NCBI GenBank assembly: GCA_004114245.1
Contig: QZWS01000110.1
Span: 1 to 25,876, forward strand
DNA length: 25,876 nt
Direction: 5' to 3'
Source: Zoopage sp. CT-All
Lineage: Eukaryota; Zoopagomycota; Zoopagomycetes; Zoopagales; Zoopagaceae
The translations under genes were made by a program, and so were the position numbers. Positions 1 through 8,794 of the stretch are shown here, one piece after another; within the stretch, counting starts at the first letter, position 1, and the number at the start of each line of letters is the position of its first letter. The notes under the pieces are model-generated. The model made no database searches. It saw only the letters and a list, made by a program, of their open reading frames with translations, and was not told the origin of the DNA.

Positions 1-772
1 CCTGGTCCTGAAGGGGGGGTGATGTAATGGTAATAGTCCGGCCCGGTTTGGTTGGTGCCCACTTTTCTCCTTGTCGCGCCAACACCAGTGTTGCGCCGAA
101 TACAGCCTCTTGATCCTGCCTCCGTCTCTGCCTCTGACTCTCTCCTCTGTTCGTCTCTGACTTCCTCCTTGTTTGGTCATCACACAGACAGCCTATAAAT
201 GCAGATGGCATTCTATAAAGCATTCCTTTTCTGCCATTATACTATTCTCACTGCATATGTCACACCATCTACTGCATTATTCCTACAATACAAATATTAC
301 CAAAGTTTAAGCAAAGATTGCAAATGCACAATGCTGGATTGCTATTATTGAATATACATGCATAATCCATCAGAACATTCTTCTAAACAAGTACTCCCTT
401 CTACTTCCTTCTACCTGTGGTGTGGAGCAGAGTAAGTCTTGTGGAACTTAATGTATCAGAAAAGAGACTGCTACTTTTCTACTGCTGCACCACACTACCT
501 ACACTCTATGATCTCTATATTATGCTTCAACATGATGGGCCTCAAGAACATTGCTAGGATGAATAACTGCCCATTCTACCATGTCATGTCTTTTGATATG
601 GACAGCCTCCAATTGTGCCAATTGAGAAAGCCAGCCACCCAACATTGGTGCACCTTGCTGCACATCTATAATAGCAGCATGTGCTTCCACCATCTGGTAG
701 GCGAGAATCCGATGAATGGATAACAATGGAGACTGCATTAGAACGCAGAACATAATAGGTACCATAAGTGAC
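1..772. other. AT-rich gene-free region with repeat sequence
   Basis: No gene is supported here. The first 200 bases hold a pyrimidine-rich tract (about 121-175) followed by a TATAAA at 194-199, which resembles a core promoter or part of a transposon end. From about 415 to 494 the sequence is a near copy, in opposite orientation, of 15161-15240. The rest is AT-rich with short ORFs that show no recognisable domain. The region is the 3' flank of the orphan secreted gene that stops at 773. Confidence 0.6.
415..494 (+). repeat. Dispersed repeat, copy A (inverted relative to 15161-15240)
   Basis: By eye about 71 of 80 positions match the reverse complement of 15161-15240. The central 50 or so bases (about 431-481) differ at a single position. 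A weaker third copy of its centre, with the signature AATGTATCWGAAAAGWGACT, lies at about 15352-15372 in the same orientation as this one. It is probably part of a dispersed non-autonomous element; no terminal repeats or target duplication could be defined. Confidence 0.75.
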
Positions 773-1978
773 TTATACTTCACCTAGGGTTGAGTGTCGA
801 TAAGTAGTGGTGCGACGCGAACGGTAACTTGAAGCAACGTCTGCACACTTTTTCAGCCAAACAAACCAAGCTTCCCGTTCCGGTCCACGATTGAGGCTCG
901 TACTTGCGTAGTCTCTCATTAGCTGTAGTGCCTCGCGAGCAAGGCAATGGGACTGGTTGAAAAATGGGAAAATCGTGTGCCGTATGCGATCGCGCAACAC
1001 GGAAGGCTCCACATTTAGCAAGGGGAAGAAGACGATGGGCACTTGATCGTTCGTCTTCTTCTCATCCTTGCAGGTTAAGTTCTCGGCGAATTTGACAAGG
1101 TCAGAATTGCTGTTTGAGAAGTGACACGCGGCTTGTAGGAATATAGCGCCCGAGACGCAGAGAAGCCTAGGGAGTTGTTCGCGTTGCGATTCGGAAAGCG
1201 AGCTGTACATCCCGCGGAGGAATGCGGCAAGTTTGCCAGCTGCCATCTCGGCATCGATACGCAAGGGATGGCGTTCAGCACTCGCATCAGTGGCAGGTAA
1301 ACGCGAGATGTATCCAATGATAACCATGCCGACGTTGTATCCCAGCGACTTGTTTGTAGCCGGAGCTGCTGCGGCCGTGGTGATTGCATAGGAATTATCC
1401 AGAATGTCCACGTAGGATAAAATAGACATCTTGGTGGTGGCGGACCCCCACGAGGGCAGCATCGACCACAATCCCCAATAGGACGCCGTGGAAGCGGCAT
1501 CCTGCGCCTTCGCTGTATCGATCTGCGTCATGGCCAACAGCGCCAGCATTTGCTGGGATGTTAGCCCAAGCCCGATCACATTGAGCCGTTTGGTTGTTTG
1601 ATACCACATCCCCTCGACGCACCCGTAGCCAACGCGCGGAAGGATATTTGCAGCAGCATTGACGTCGCGCTCGTCGAGGTGACGACTCGTAATGCTGAGC
1701 GTGTTGAGGAAGACTTGATGAACAAGGTCGGGGGTCCACACATCCGTGGGAAGCGAGTGGCTGTTAAAGTAGTTGAGTGCGGTGGCAAGATCCAACTCAT
1801 GGAGGTCGTATTCGTGGCTGCGGTAGTCGAGGCTGTGGTGGCCGTGGCCTTTGACCCATTGCTGGTTGACGCGCTGGGGTTGCTGCCTCGGCGCCGAGGC
1901 GGCCGCCGGCGCAGCAGCGAGGAGCGAGAGAGCGAAAAGAACGAGAAGAGCAGGAATATGCTTGCTGTAGGGCGGCAT
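773..1978 (-). CDS. Orphan secreted protein, 401 aa
   Basis: A single uninterrupted frame begins at an ATG at 1978 and ends at TAA. The first 28 or so residues form a classical signal peptide: a short polar start, a leucine/alanine-rich core and an Ala-Ser-Ala cleavage context, followed by a Gln/Arg-rich stretch. The mature part looks mostly helical and carries several cysteines (for example in GYGCVEG, LLCVSG, LTCKD and KKCAD) and potential N-glycosylation sites (NKS, NLT, NQS). There is no C-terminal hydrophobic anchor, so it should be released from the cell or stay in the secretory path. I recognise no family. It is transcribed divergently from receptor 1, with 375 bp of shared promoter. 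The clean long frame, biased codon use and signal peptide make a real gene likely; function is unknown. Confidence 0.75.
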   Translation of the reverse strand: MPPYSKHIPALLVLFALSLLAAAPAAASAPRQQPQRVNQQWVKGHGHHSLDYRSHEYDLHELDLATALNYFNSHSLPTDVWTPDLVHQVFLNTLSITSRHLDERDVNAAANILPRVGYGCVEGMWYQTTKRLNVIGLGLTSQQMLALLAMTQIDTAKAQDAASTASYWGLWSMLPSWGSATTKMSILSYVDILDNSYAITTAAAAPATNKSLGYNVGMVIIGYISRLPATDASAERHPLRIDAEMAAGKLAAFLRGMYSSLSESQREQLPRLLCVSGAIFLQAACHFSNSNSDLVKFAENLTCKDEKKTNDQVPIVFFPLLNVEPSVLRDRIRHTIFPFFNQSHCLAREALQLMRDYASTSLNRGPEREAWFVWLKKCADVASSYRSRRTTTYRHSTLGEV

Positions 1979-2353
1979 TGTAAGCGAGATTTAGTGGTCG
2001 TGGTTGTTGTATCGTGATTTGGAGTGGATGGGGGATGAGCAGGGTCAGCTCGTGTTTTTGGAAAAGACCCGCTCGACAAAAAAAAGACCCGCTCGTGTCA
2101 TATGACAGCCGGCAATCCCTCGGCCAGACTGGAGGCACCGGGTTGGGCGCTCGCTGTAGATATTTGCAACTCTGCATATCACCTATTGGTGTTGTTGACT
2201 GAAGCAGCGGACACAAGCGTTGGTGGGAGTGACTGGGGTGAGGTGATGAAGATAAGCCACGTGGCGGGCAATTGACCTGTTAAGGATTCGCCTCGTTTCT
2301 CGCGAACCCAACAACAAGTGGTATGACAGGCAACTTGGCCTGCTAGGCCTGTC
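1979..2353. promoter_or_regulatory. Divergent promoter region with dyads and direct repeat
   Basis: This 375-bp spacer separates the start codons of the orphan secreted gene (-) and receptor 1 (+). It contains a direct repeat AAAAGACCCGCTCG at 2062-2075 and 2082-2095 (20-bp period). Immediately after it comes a perfect 12-bp palindrome TGTCATATGACA (2096-2107). At the receptor side there is a 9-bp perfect inverted repeat (2323-2331 and 2347-2355). An ATTGG (reverse CCAAT) lies near 2184. No transcription start can be assigned. Confidence 0.55.
2096..2107. promoter_or_regulatory. Perfect palindrome TGTCATATGACA
   Basis: All twelve bases are self-complementary, giving two TGACA half-sites in opposite orientation. 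It lies directly downstream of a 14-bp direct repeat in the divergent promoter. TGACA is the core recognised by TALE-class homeodomain proteins, so a homeodomain operator is possible, but this is inference. Confidence 0.45.
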
Positions 2354-2355
2354 AT
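2323..2355 (+). promoter_or_regulatory. Inverted repeat overlapping the receptor 1 start codon
   Basis: ATGACAGGC (2323-2331) and GCCTGTCAT (2347-2355) are perfect inverted copies separated by 15 nt. Within the loop a second pair, GGCC at 2337-2340 and 2346-2349, can compete for pairing. The last two bases of the right arm are the first two of the start ATG (2354-2356). It could be a DNA operator or an mRNA hairpin that masks the start codon. Confidence 0.45.
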
Positions 2356-4543
2356 GTCAATGGTGCTTTTGACTGCGAATGCACTACTCGTGCATTCTTC
2401 ATCCGCTGACGACACCCCCCTCATGACCTTCCCCGCCAGACCGCCCTCCGCCGCGGCCGGCATCCTGCTCTCCACCACTCAAACTTCCTCCCTTGCCCTC
2501 GCTATCCATGCCGCCGCGCTCATCGGCTCCCTCGCCGCATTCTCCGCCCTCCTCGCCCAGCTGTTTCTTCCGCGCGCCTCCTCGTACTCGCTCCCCGGCC
2601 CCCTGCGCCGCCCAATGCTGATGCTCTCTCTCGCCTATTCTCTCGATGCGATAATAAAACTCGGCGGGCCCTATGCCGTGCGCTCCGTCACATTGGCGGT
2701 GCCGCCCGCGCCCTGGCTCTGCCTGGCGCAGGCCACCGCCTTGCAATGGACCGCGCTGTTTTCCATCATTACGACGATGGCGCTGAGTCTCGGGATGCTG
2801 GCGGCGGTGGAGCGGTGGGCCAGGCGGCGGGGGGTGACGGTGAGACGGGAGCCGCGGTCGCCACGGCCAACACGGCATCGGCGTACCTCGGGCGTGCTTT
2901 GGTGGGAACGATGGGTGCGGTTCGACTCGGAGGAGGACGCATCCACGGAGCGTTCGCAGCCAGCGTCCCGGCGCTCGGCCTCGTTGCCGCAGCGCCAGTC
3001 GAGCTGTCGCCGCCAACCCTCTTTTCTAATCTCATTTCGCCAACGCCTCGCACGGATGCGAATAGACTGGTTCTCGCTCGGCATATTTGCCTTCTCTGGA
3101 GCCATTGCCATCGCGTGTCTCGTCGGCGGGCTGTTTGGTCCGGCTGTGAGCTGGTGCTGGATCAGGCACGAGTTTCCCGGCCTTCAGCTCCTCCTCTTCC
3201 ACGTGCCCATTCTCATCGCATTCGTATGGCATGTTACCGTCTTCTCACGCTGTATATTGCTTGTATACCAAGATAATTACTGGTACTTGGCAAGGTCACG
3301 GCGTCGGCGGCGCAAGAATATGGCCGATATCGTTCTGGTCGCTGCCGTCTTTCTGTTCACGTTTCTCGTGCCCTGGGCACCCACAGTAACGTCGCGGGCA
3401 ATGATGATGCTCTTTGATAGCAAAAATCAGCTCCAGCCTGCACCGGGCGTCGTCTATTCCTCGGCCATTGTCCAGCATATCTACGTGGCGACGTTGCTGC
3501 GCAGTACCATGTGCAGCCTCAGCGGCGTCTTCCACCTCATTCTTTACGCCTACCTGTCCATAATGTGGTCTCGCCGGAGGCAGAATATGATGAGAGTGAA
3601 ACAGGAGCGAAAAGAGCAAGAAGCAGAGTGGGTGATGATCTCGGTAGGAGCAGGCGGCGACGGTGCCGTGTCCGCCACGCCCTGGGCTTCGAGTCAACTC
3701 GGGGATGATGGTGGCGACCACGGCTTGGCGCACTCGCCACCCCAAAACGCGGTCGTGGCGGATGCTGTGATCAGATCGCAGCGCCAGCGGCGGACGAAGC
3801 GTCGCAAGATTATCCCTCACATGCAACAGCTCGCCGACATTGGCGAGCATGGCAATCTCCCCACCGGTGGGAACAACAATGGCCGCAATTCCCTCTCCAA
3901 GCACCGGCCCTTTCCAGCGCGAACATACACCAATACAACCAATCACAGTAGACTGCGCGATTTAAACGGTACGTGGAAGGCTAATGCCGATTTCTGGGTT
4001 GAGAGTCATTCGGATGCCTGTGTGCGTCGGGACTCGCTCCCCGAGGGATCCCACCCAAGTGACGACGATCTAGCAAGGTCGTCGCCACCACGGCAAGAGC
4101 GGCCATTCGAGTGGCTACGACAGGCATCTATCGCATCGTCGATTGCGGCACAGGAGCAGGCCGCGCATGCTGCCAAGGTGACAGCGGCCAAGTCCGTGAC
4201 ACGGCCCGCACTCCCTGCACTTCCGATGCGAGCGACCAGCGAGCACCATTTGACTGTGGCAGCGGCCCTCCCGATGGTTTCAGCGGCCACTCCCATGGCG
4301 TCAGCAATGCAACACCGACGTGCGGCCTCGCTCAGCTCTTCCGGGTCATCATTCATGCCCCCACGAATCAATAGATTCCCATCAGCGTCATCAGTACGGC
4401 TGAAGCCAGTGTTAGAGCGTTCCCCAGTAATGACAGCAGCTGCATCATCAGGCACTGGGTCGATTCCAAGACCCAGTGACGCGGGGCAGCAGCAACAAGG
4501 ACGACAGCGAGGCGAAACACACGACGAATACGTCGTGTGGTGA
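2354..4543 (+). CDS. cAMP-receptor-like seven-helix GPCR (receptor 1), 729 aa
   Basis: Plasma-membrane receptor, expected to signal through heterotrimeric G proteins; the ligand is unknown. Likely helices lie at about residues 46-70, 87-108, 124-151, 239-262, 275-304, 323-345 and 370-404. The extracellular motif SWCWI (266-270) before helix 5 is typical of the Dictyostelium cAMP-receptor-like class. C268 can pair with C123 at the top of helix 3. Unusual for the class, the second cytoplasmic loop is long (about 155-237) and basic/Ser-rich, while loop 3 is short and Arg-rich. The cytoplasmic tail exceeds 300 residues, is low-complexity and Ser/Ala-rich, and holds FEWLRQAS (585-592), shared with the tail of receptor 2. 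A second in-frame ATG lies two codons downstream. No introns. The gene converges on the Nudix gene; AATAAA lies at 4602-4607. Confidence 0.85.
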   Translation: MSMVLLTANALLVHSSSADDTPLMTFPARPPSAAAGILLSTTQTSSLALAIHAAALIGSLAAFSALLAQLFLPRASSYSLPGPLRRPMLMLSLAYSLDAIIKLGGPYAVRSVTLAVPPAPWLCLAQATALQWTALFSIITTMALSLGMLAAVERWARRRGVTVRREPRSPRPTRHRRTSGVLWWERWVRFDSEEDASTERSQPASRRSASLPQRQSSCRRQPSFLISFRQRLARMRIDWFSLGIFAFSGAIAIACLVGGLFGPAVSWCWIRHEFPGLQLLLFHVPILIAFVWHVTVFSRCILLVYQDNYWYLARSRRRRRKNMADIVLVAAVFLFTFLVPWAPTVTSRAMMMLFDSKNQLQPAPGVVYSSAIVQHIYVATLLRSTMCSLSGVFHLILYAYLSIMWSRRRQNMMRVKQERKEQEAEWVMISVGAGGDGAVSATPWASSQLGDDGGDHGLAHSPPQNAVVADAVIRSQRQRRTKRRKIIPHMQQLADIGEHGNLPTGGNNNGRNSLSKHRPFPARTYTNTTNHSRLRDLNGTWKANADFWVESHSDACVRRDSLPEGSHPSDDDLARSSPPRQERPFEWLRQASIASSIAAQEQAAHAAKVTAAKSVTRPALPALPMRATSEHHLTVAAALPMVSAATPMASAMQHRRAASLSSSGSSFMPPRINRFPSASSVRLKPVLERSPVMTAAASSGTGSIPRPSDAGQQQQGRQRGETHDEYVVW

Positions 4544-4601
4544 GAACGCCCGCTCCAATAACGATTTTGAATTGTACAAGTGATGCATAAACGAACAATA
4601 C

Positions 4602-4607
4602 AATAAA
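4602..4607 (+). terminator. Polyadenylation signal AATAAA of receptor 1
   Basis: A canonical AATAAA sits about 60 bases after the receptor 1 stop, within the short gap before the convergent Nudix gene. Only the hexamer is seen; the cleavage site is not known. Confidence 0.45.
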
Positions 4608-4638
4608 ATAATGATTCTACCAACACCACATACATTGG

Positions 4639-5448
4639 TCAAAAGTGTGAACGGGGCGACGATAGATATCGCAGCAGGGTCTCCGGGGTCAGCACCCATC
4701 GCAGCACATGCTCAAGCACATACGCCGTCAACCCCCATATCCACACTGGCCTCGGCGACTGGCTCTCCTCGCCACGCAGGGAAGCGATATGACGCTCGAC
4801 AGACTCGGGCACTCGCCACTCGTACAGCCAAGGCCCGCGGCCACGAAACCAGACTTGTCGACGCCTCGAGGCATCCAGCACCAATTCGTCGATCGTCATG
4901 GTAAAGACGAGATCGACTTCGTCGGGATTGACGTTGAACGACGCGTGGGGAGACTCTACGCCCATGCCAGCAACGATGGCAGTGTCTAACGACGCGGATG
5001 GGAGATCGATGCATGCAAGAACGGGATAGACGCGTGAGGAACAGTCCTTGTTCGGCACCGGCGACCACGGCGTGTCCGCCAACACGTGAATGCTACTCCG
5101 TGGGACGCCAATCTCCTCGATTGTTTCTCGAACAGCGCAGGATATGAGATTGGTAGCGTCCAGCGCGGGATCGAGTCGGCCGCCAGGGAAGCTGATTTCG
5201 CCGGTGTGCGAGCGGAGCTTGCTGCTCCTCAGCGTGAACAAAACCGCCGGAGACGAGGGACTTTGAGCGGCGAGCCTGACGAATGGGATCAGGATGGCGG
5301 CGTCGGCTGTCGCAGAGCCGCGGAAAGCAAACCGCGGGACGGTCGGCTGGGAGTGTGCCGCAAGCTGCCGCAGCAAGCACGGAGTGAGGAATGGCGTGGA
5401 GGCCGAGGACCGCGGGATGCGGTACAGTATCGGTGTCGGTGGGGACAT
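4639..5448 (-). CDS. CoA-diphosphatase-type Nudix hydrolase
   Basis: Predicted to cleave coenzyme A and acyl-CoA derivatives into 3',5'-ADP and phosphopantetheine products, as in Pcd1/NUDT7/NUDT8. The family signature just before the Nudix box is clear: LFTLRSSKLRSHTGE, then ISFPGG. It is followed by RETIEEIG, the metal-binding core with catalytic glutamates. The spacing between the GG and RET parts is about one residue longer than in the E. coli and human members. The C-terminal part has the family's usual shape, including WxYEWRVPES-like and PVWIWGLTAY segments. The ATG at 5448 gives 269 aa; upstream in-frame codons lack an ATG. No C-terminal SKL-type peroxisomal signal is present (it ends in SHF), so peroxisomal location is not supported by PTS1. 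Convergent with receptor 1 at 96 bp. Confidence 0.88.
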   Translation of the reverse strand: MSPPTPILYRIPRSSASTPFLTPCLLRQLAAHSQPTVPRFAFRGSATADAAILIPFVRLAAQSPSSPAVLFTLRSSKLRSHTGEISFPGGRLDPALDATNLISCAVRETIEEIGVPRSSIHVLADTPWSPVPNKDCSSRVYPVLACIDLPSASLDTAIVAGMGVESPHASFNVNPDEVDLVFTMTIDELVLDASRRRQVWFRGRGPWLYEWRVPESVERHIASLRGEESQSPRPVWIWGLTAYVLEHVLRWVLTPETLLRYLSSPRSHF

Positions 5449-5781
5449 ATGGCCGGCCCAGCAGCAGACGCGCAAATTGCAGGATGATCTTTGGTTCCCA
5501 CGGGAGACTGTGTGGCTACAGTGGGCAGATCGTTATTCGAGGTGAATCGTGTGCCAAATCGGGAAACGGTGGAGGCAACACCACCGCCCACCACCCTCCA
5601 GGAAATACAGTACTAGGCTCCCATTGTGAAAAGCTGATTGAGGCGCTTTAGCAGCAGTAGCATAGCCCTTACAATGCTCCTACAACAGCACGAAATTGAC
5701 AATTGTACATCTGCTGTATGGATTGCTGTAAAAGGGTTGAACTTCGTATAGCGCCTCTAATTGTTGAAGAACAATGCTCTA
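5449..5781. other. Intergenic, Nudix promoter side
   Basis: A 333-bp spacer between two minus-strand genes: promoter of the Nudix gene and 3' flank of the orphan gene ending at 5782. I see no strong repeat, dyad or RNA gene; the part near 5640-5780 is AT-rich. Confidence 0.4.
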
Positions 5782-6402
5782 TTAGAAATCATCATAGGTG
5801 GTCGATCTCGCTGCTTGACGCCTCTCTAGAGTGGCCTTGATGTCCTCGGCCTTAGTTATCAGGCGCTGGGTTTCCGCATCAATCAAGCGGCAACGCATAA
5901 CAATCCAAATCCGGTATGGGTTATACTTGCCAGTGAGCTTGCGTGCTTGACTCGTATGCACGAGTACTTGCCCAAGTTCGTATAGAATGCTGCTGCACGA
6001 GGTCACCAAAGGCAGATCTTTACTGTGTCCATCTGGAGTCATCTCTACTTCCATGCTGCCCGATCTGATGCGTTTGAAGCGCCCCTGAGCGGACTTTAAC
6101 ATGCTAGCGGCCATGGCCAAGGCCTGGCTGGAACTTACAGGTTCATCGGCCAAATGTACTTCAACAGCAACCGGTGGTTTGACAGGTTCCGCATCAGTGC
6201 CTGACGGCTTCTCTTTATGGTATTTGGGGAGACCAAGCTTACGAAATAGCCAGTTTTTCTTTGGTTCATTGGCGGTGCGGTCTCCTTCTGGGGTCTTGAC
6301 CGAGTGGGTAAACCTGGAGGCAGCAGTTAAGATGGTGCTAGTGGCAAGCAGCACGGTGGTGGCGGCGACAAAGGCAAAGAAAGCGGCGTGCAGGCGTGTC
6401 AT
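5782..6402 (-). CDS. Orphan secreted or membrane-anchored protein, 206 aa
   Basis: Starts at an ATG at 6402. The first 29 residues are a hydrophobic, Ala/Thr-rich signal peptide or signal anchor (MTRLHAAFFAFVAATTVLL and on). A basic, Lys/Pro-rich linker follows (about 35-75). The remainder is predicted helical, with GRFKRIRSGSMEVEM, a cysteine pair region (LVTSCSSILYELGQVL, IVMRCRLID) and a charged amphipathic C-terminus ending in YDDF. I do not recognise a family. It lies in a minus-strand run between the IRC3-like gene and the Nudix gene. Real coding is suggested by the clean frame and the coherent signal peptide plus linker plus helical domain, but an unseen intron cannot be excluded. Confidence 0.6.
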   Translation of the reverse strand: MTRLHAAFFAFVAATTVLLATSTILTAASRFTHSVKTPEGDRTANEPKKNWLFRKLGLPKYHKEKPSGTDAEPVKPPVAVEVHLADEPVSSSQALAMAASMLKSAQGRFKRIRSGSMEVEMTPDGHSKDLPLVTSCSSILYELGQVLVHTSQARKLTGKYNPYRIWIVMRCRLIDAETQRLITKAEDIKATLERRQAARSTTYDDF

Positions 6403-6423
6403 TGTGCAGAGGTGTCTATGGCG

Positions 6424-6600
6424 TCAGATGCGCTGCTGGCGGGGCGAGCAAGATGCAGGAGACAGCGTGGCGCCACGTATAGGCGGTTGGCTATTTTTGA
6501 TAACCAAGGCAGGCCCTGATACCTTGTCAGTGAACACATTGCTCATCAGAACCAGGAAGGCCGTGGCGCTCAGAGACGCTACCAGCAGTGCCTTGGACAT
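6424..6600 (-). CDS. Doubtful small ORF with hydrophobic N-terminus, 58 aa
   Basis: From the ATG at 6600 the frame encodes MSKALLVASLSATAFLVLMSNVF, a good hydrophobic signal-like segment. It then has a short polar tail ending in a Ser/Pro/Arg-rich stretch. The stop lies only 21 bases upstream of the next minus-strand ATG (6402), and the region doubles as that gene's promoter. It may be a small secreted protein, an upstream ORF or chance. No homologue is recognised. Confidence 0.25.
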   Translation of the reverse strand: MSKALLVASLSATAFLVLMSNVFTDKVSGPALVIKNSQPPIRGATLSPASCSPRQQRI

Positions 6601-6690
6601 GACTCCTGTGAATGATGTGGTAGAGCATGCGAAGGAGCATGCCTCGTATTGTCCATAATAATGCATATCCAAACGACCAATCCGCACTCG

Positions 6691-8794
6691 TCAAATCTCC
6701 ATTTGGTGCTCGCGATTTAGGGCGCCTTCAAATGATTTGGCTAAAAGGTCAGACGCTTTGCCTTTCGTTAGTCGCGCCTGAATCACGCCGTGATCTCCAT
6801 CTTTCATCATATCAAGCACCCCGCGTTTCTTAAGTAACGCAAGCTGTGCTAGTGTGGCTGGCAATTTCCGCCAGGGAGCACTCCATTCAACAGCATTGGG
6901 AATGTGCCCATACTGTTGTCGTACCCAGGCATCGCTCAAGCGCAGTGCGTCGACAATATTTGAGGCGCATATGCTGGGCATCGGCAGTTCGTAAACGGCG
7001 TGAGTATTTTTTGTTGAACGCCGTCGTAGTGCTATTTTAATACTCTCCATGCCACCGCCAACATCGGATGCCGTCTGAATGCGAATCGAGCCGTCTGGAA
7101 GACTCAAAAGAAAGGCATTGGAACCAACTCGGAGCCAATTGTTGCGCGATAGCTTGCGAATATTGACCCGCTCGTTGGTTGCGTCGGACACGAGCAAGCT
7201 CAATGGATCATCGTGTTCATCGATTGTAAGCCCATGCAGCAGCTTTCTAACAGTGGCCTCGTCTACAGATAATTATGGTCAGCGTGCGTGCTTAAACATT
7301 TACCAGCGTCACGACATGCAGCGGCGGCCTCATCAGCTTTTTTCTGGTCCTCTTCGAGCGCCTGCATGGTCTCGACATTCGCATCGAGCAGCTCCTTGTC
7401 CCACGCGAGGCCAAACAGAGTCGGAGCCGTACACACACCGCCGCGATCTTCGTTCAGATTATCGACAAAGTCAACAACCAAACAATCGCGCTTTCCAGCC
7501 GCCAGCCGCATTCCGCGACCAATCATTTGCTGCAGCAGACTCTGACTCCGCGTCGGGCGGGCAAGTAGTACAGCATCGATGACAGGTATATCGGTCCCTT
7601 CGGTGAGAATGCCGCAGTTGATGAGCACTGGGAACTCTTGGCGGCGAAAGGCATCGAGGGTGGCATGCCGCTCAACAGTCTCCGTAGTGCCGACGATGGC
7701 CCTTGCATCAATGCCGCGTAGTTGGAATGCGACAGTGAGATCACGCACGTGTGCCACATTGACAGCAAACACCAGCGTCGATTTGCAACGAGCGGCGACA
7801 TGGGTCATGTAGGCGTGCACCACGACCTTGTTTCTCTCGGGGCTGTTTACCGCCTGTGCAAGTTGACCAATGCGAAAATCTCCGTCGCCCGCTATACCGA
7901 TTGCCCGGACAGCTTGGTCGGCGATCCTTGGCGTCTTGACCGTGAATACACGCAAGCCACAGAGCCATCCCTCGCGAATCATCTCCACGAATCCCTTGTG
8001 ATATGCAATATGGTCAAATACGCCGTCGAGTTGGGCGTGGTCATGGCGCCGAAGTGTGGCAGAGCATCCCCAGATGCGCGGACCGGTGTGCACAGCGGGG
8101 GTGTCGGAACCAAAATGGGCGAGAATACGACGATACGACAACGCTGCTGCATGATGAGCCTAAGCACCGAGAGGGCGTTGCACATCGACGAGTGACTGGT
8201 GACTGGCAATACCTCATCGATAATAATGCAATTGAACAAATCGGGATCGTACTCCGCCAATCGTGATGATCCCTTGCGGCCGAGAGTAGGCACACTGGCA
8301 ATGATAACATCGCTGTCCCTGACCTGCGCTTTATTCTTTCCCTGATCCAGATCAATCTTCTATTTGAATGTATGCAATGTGAATGGACTAAACGCTTGGT
8401 ATAATACCAGCCCGGGAGCGTGGCGCATGATTTGACGTGCGGCCTGATGCAGCAGCTCCTCGCGATGCGCGCATACCAGTATTTTGTCTGCCCCGGGTTT
8501 CCTCGGCGTGAGCCTGCGTATCATATTCGAGAAGACTACCGTCTTTCCGCTCCCTAGATTAGCACATCAACATGCAATTCATCATGAACGATGTCAGCCA
8601 CCGACAGGGAGCGACACGACCTGGCGGGTGATGCCTCGCTGGAAATTTTCAAGGCACACGTCGATGCACTCCTGCTGGTACGGCCGCAGAAAGGCGAACT
8701 CGCCGCTTTGGGTGGAGAAAGACCGGCCAGCGGTGATGATTGCGCGTCGGAGCTTCTCCATGGACAGCCTAACAGCAGTCAAACCGCACACCAT
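6691..8794 (-). CDS. IRC3: Irc3-like mitochondrial DEAH helicase, five exons, 637 aa
   Basis: Superfamily 2 helicase related to yeast Irc3, a double-stranded-DNA helicase that helps maintain mitochondrial DNA. Exons: 8602-8794, 8408-8553, 8213-8359, 7304-8159 and 6691-7262; introns of 48, 48, 53 and 41 nt, all GT-AG, keep frame. The N-terminus is basic and Ser/Thr-rich (RLSMEKLRRAIITAGRSFST), fitting a mitochondrial presequence. Then come FLRPYQQECID (Q-like region), Walker A SLPVGSGKT assembled across intron 1, and ASVPTLGR. DEAHH is rebuilt exactly at intron 3 (IIIDE + AHHAAALSYRRIL), followed by motif III WGCSATL, LTEGTDIP and motif VI QQMIGRGMRLA. The C-terminal half resembles the Irc3 accessory region. 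The start could also be the ATG at 8761 (626 aa). It is head to head with the transporter gene, without intergenic space. Confidence 0.88.

Noticed and set aside
1-430. Possible solo LTR (TG start, CT-rich tract, TATAAA)
   Set aside because: No matching second copy, primer-binding site, polypurine tract or target duplication can be seen in the window.
439-783. Short overlapping ORFs on both strands
   Set aside because: They lie in AT-rich repeat DNA, have no domain, and neither strand shows coding-like composition.
5449-5475. Nine-codon N-terminal extension of the Nudix protein
   Set aside because: It would need a TTG start; the first ATG is at 5448.
8484-8792. Upstream extension of the Sly41-like protein
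   Set aside because: It begins without ATG and is antisense to IRC3 exons 1 and 2, whose motifs are conserved.
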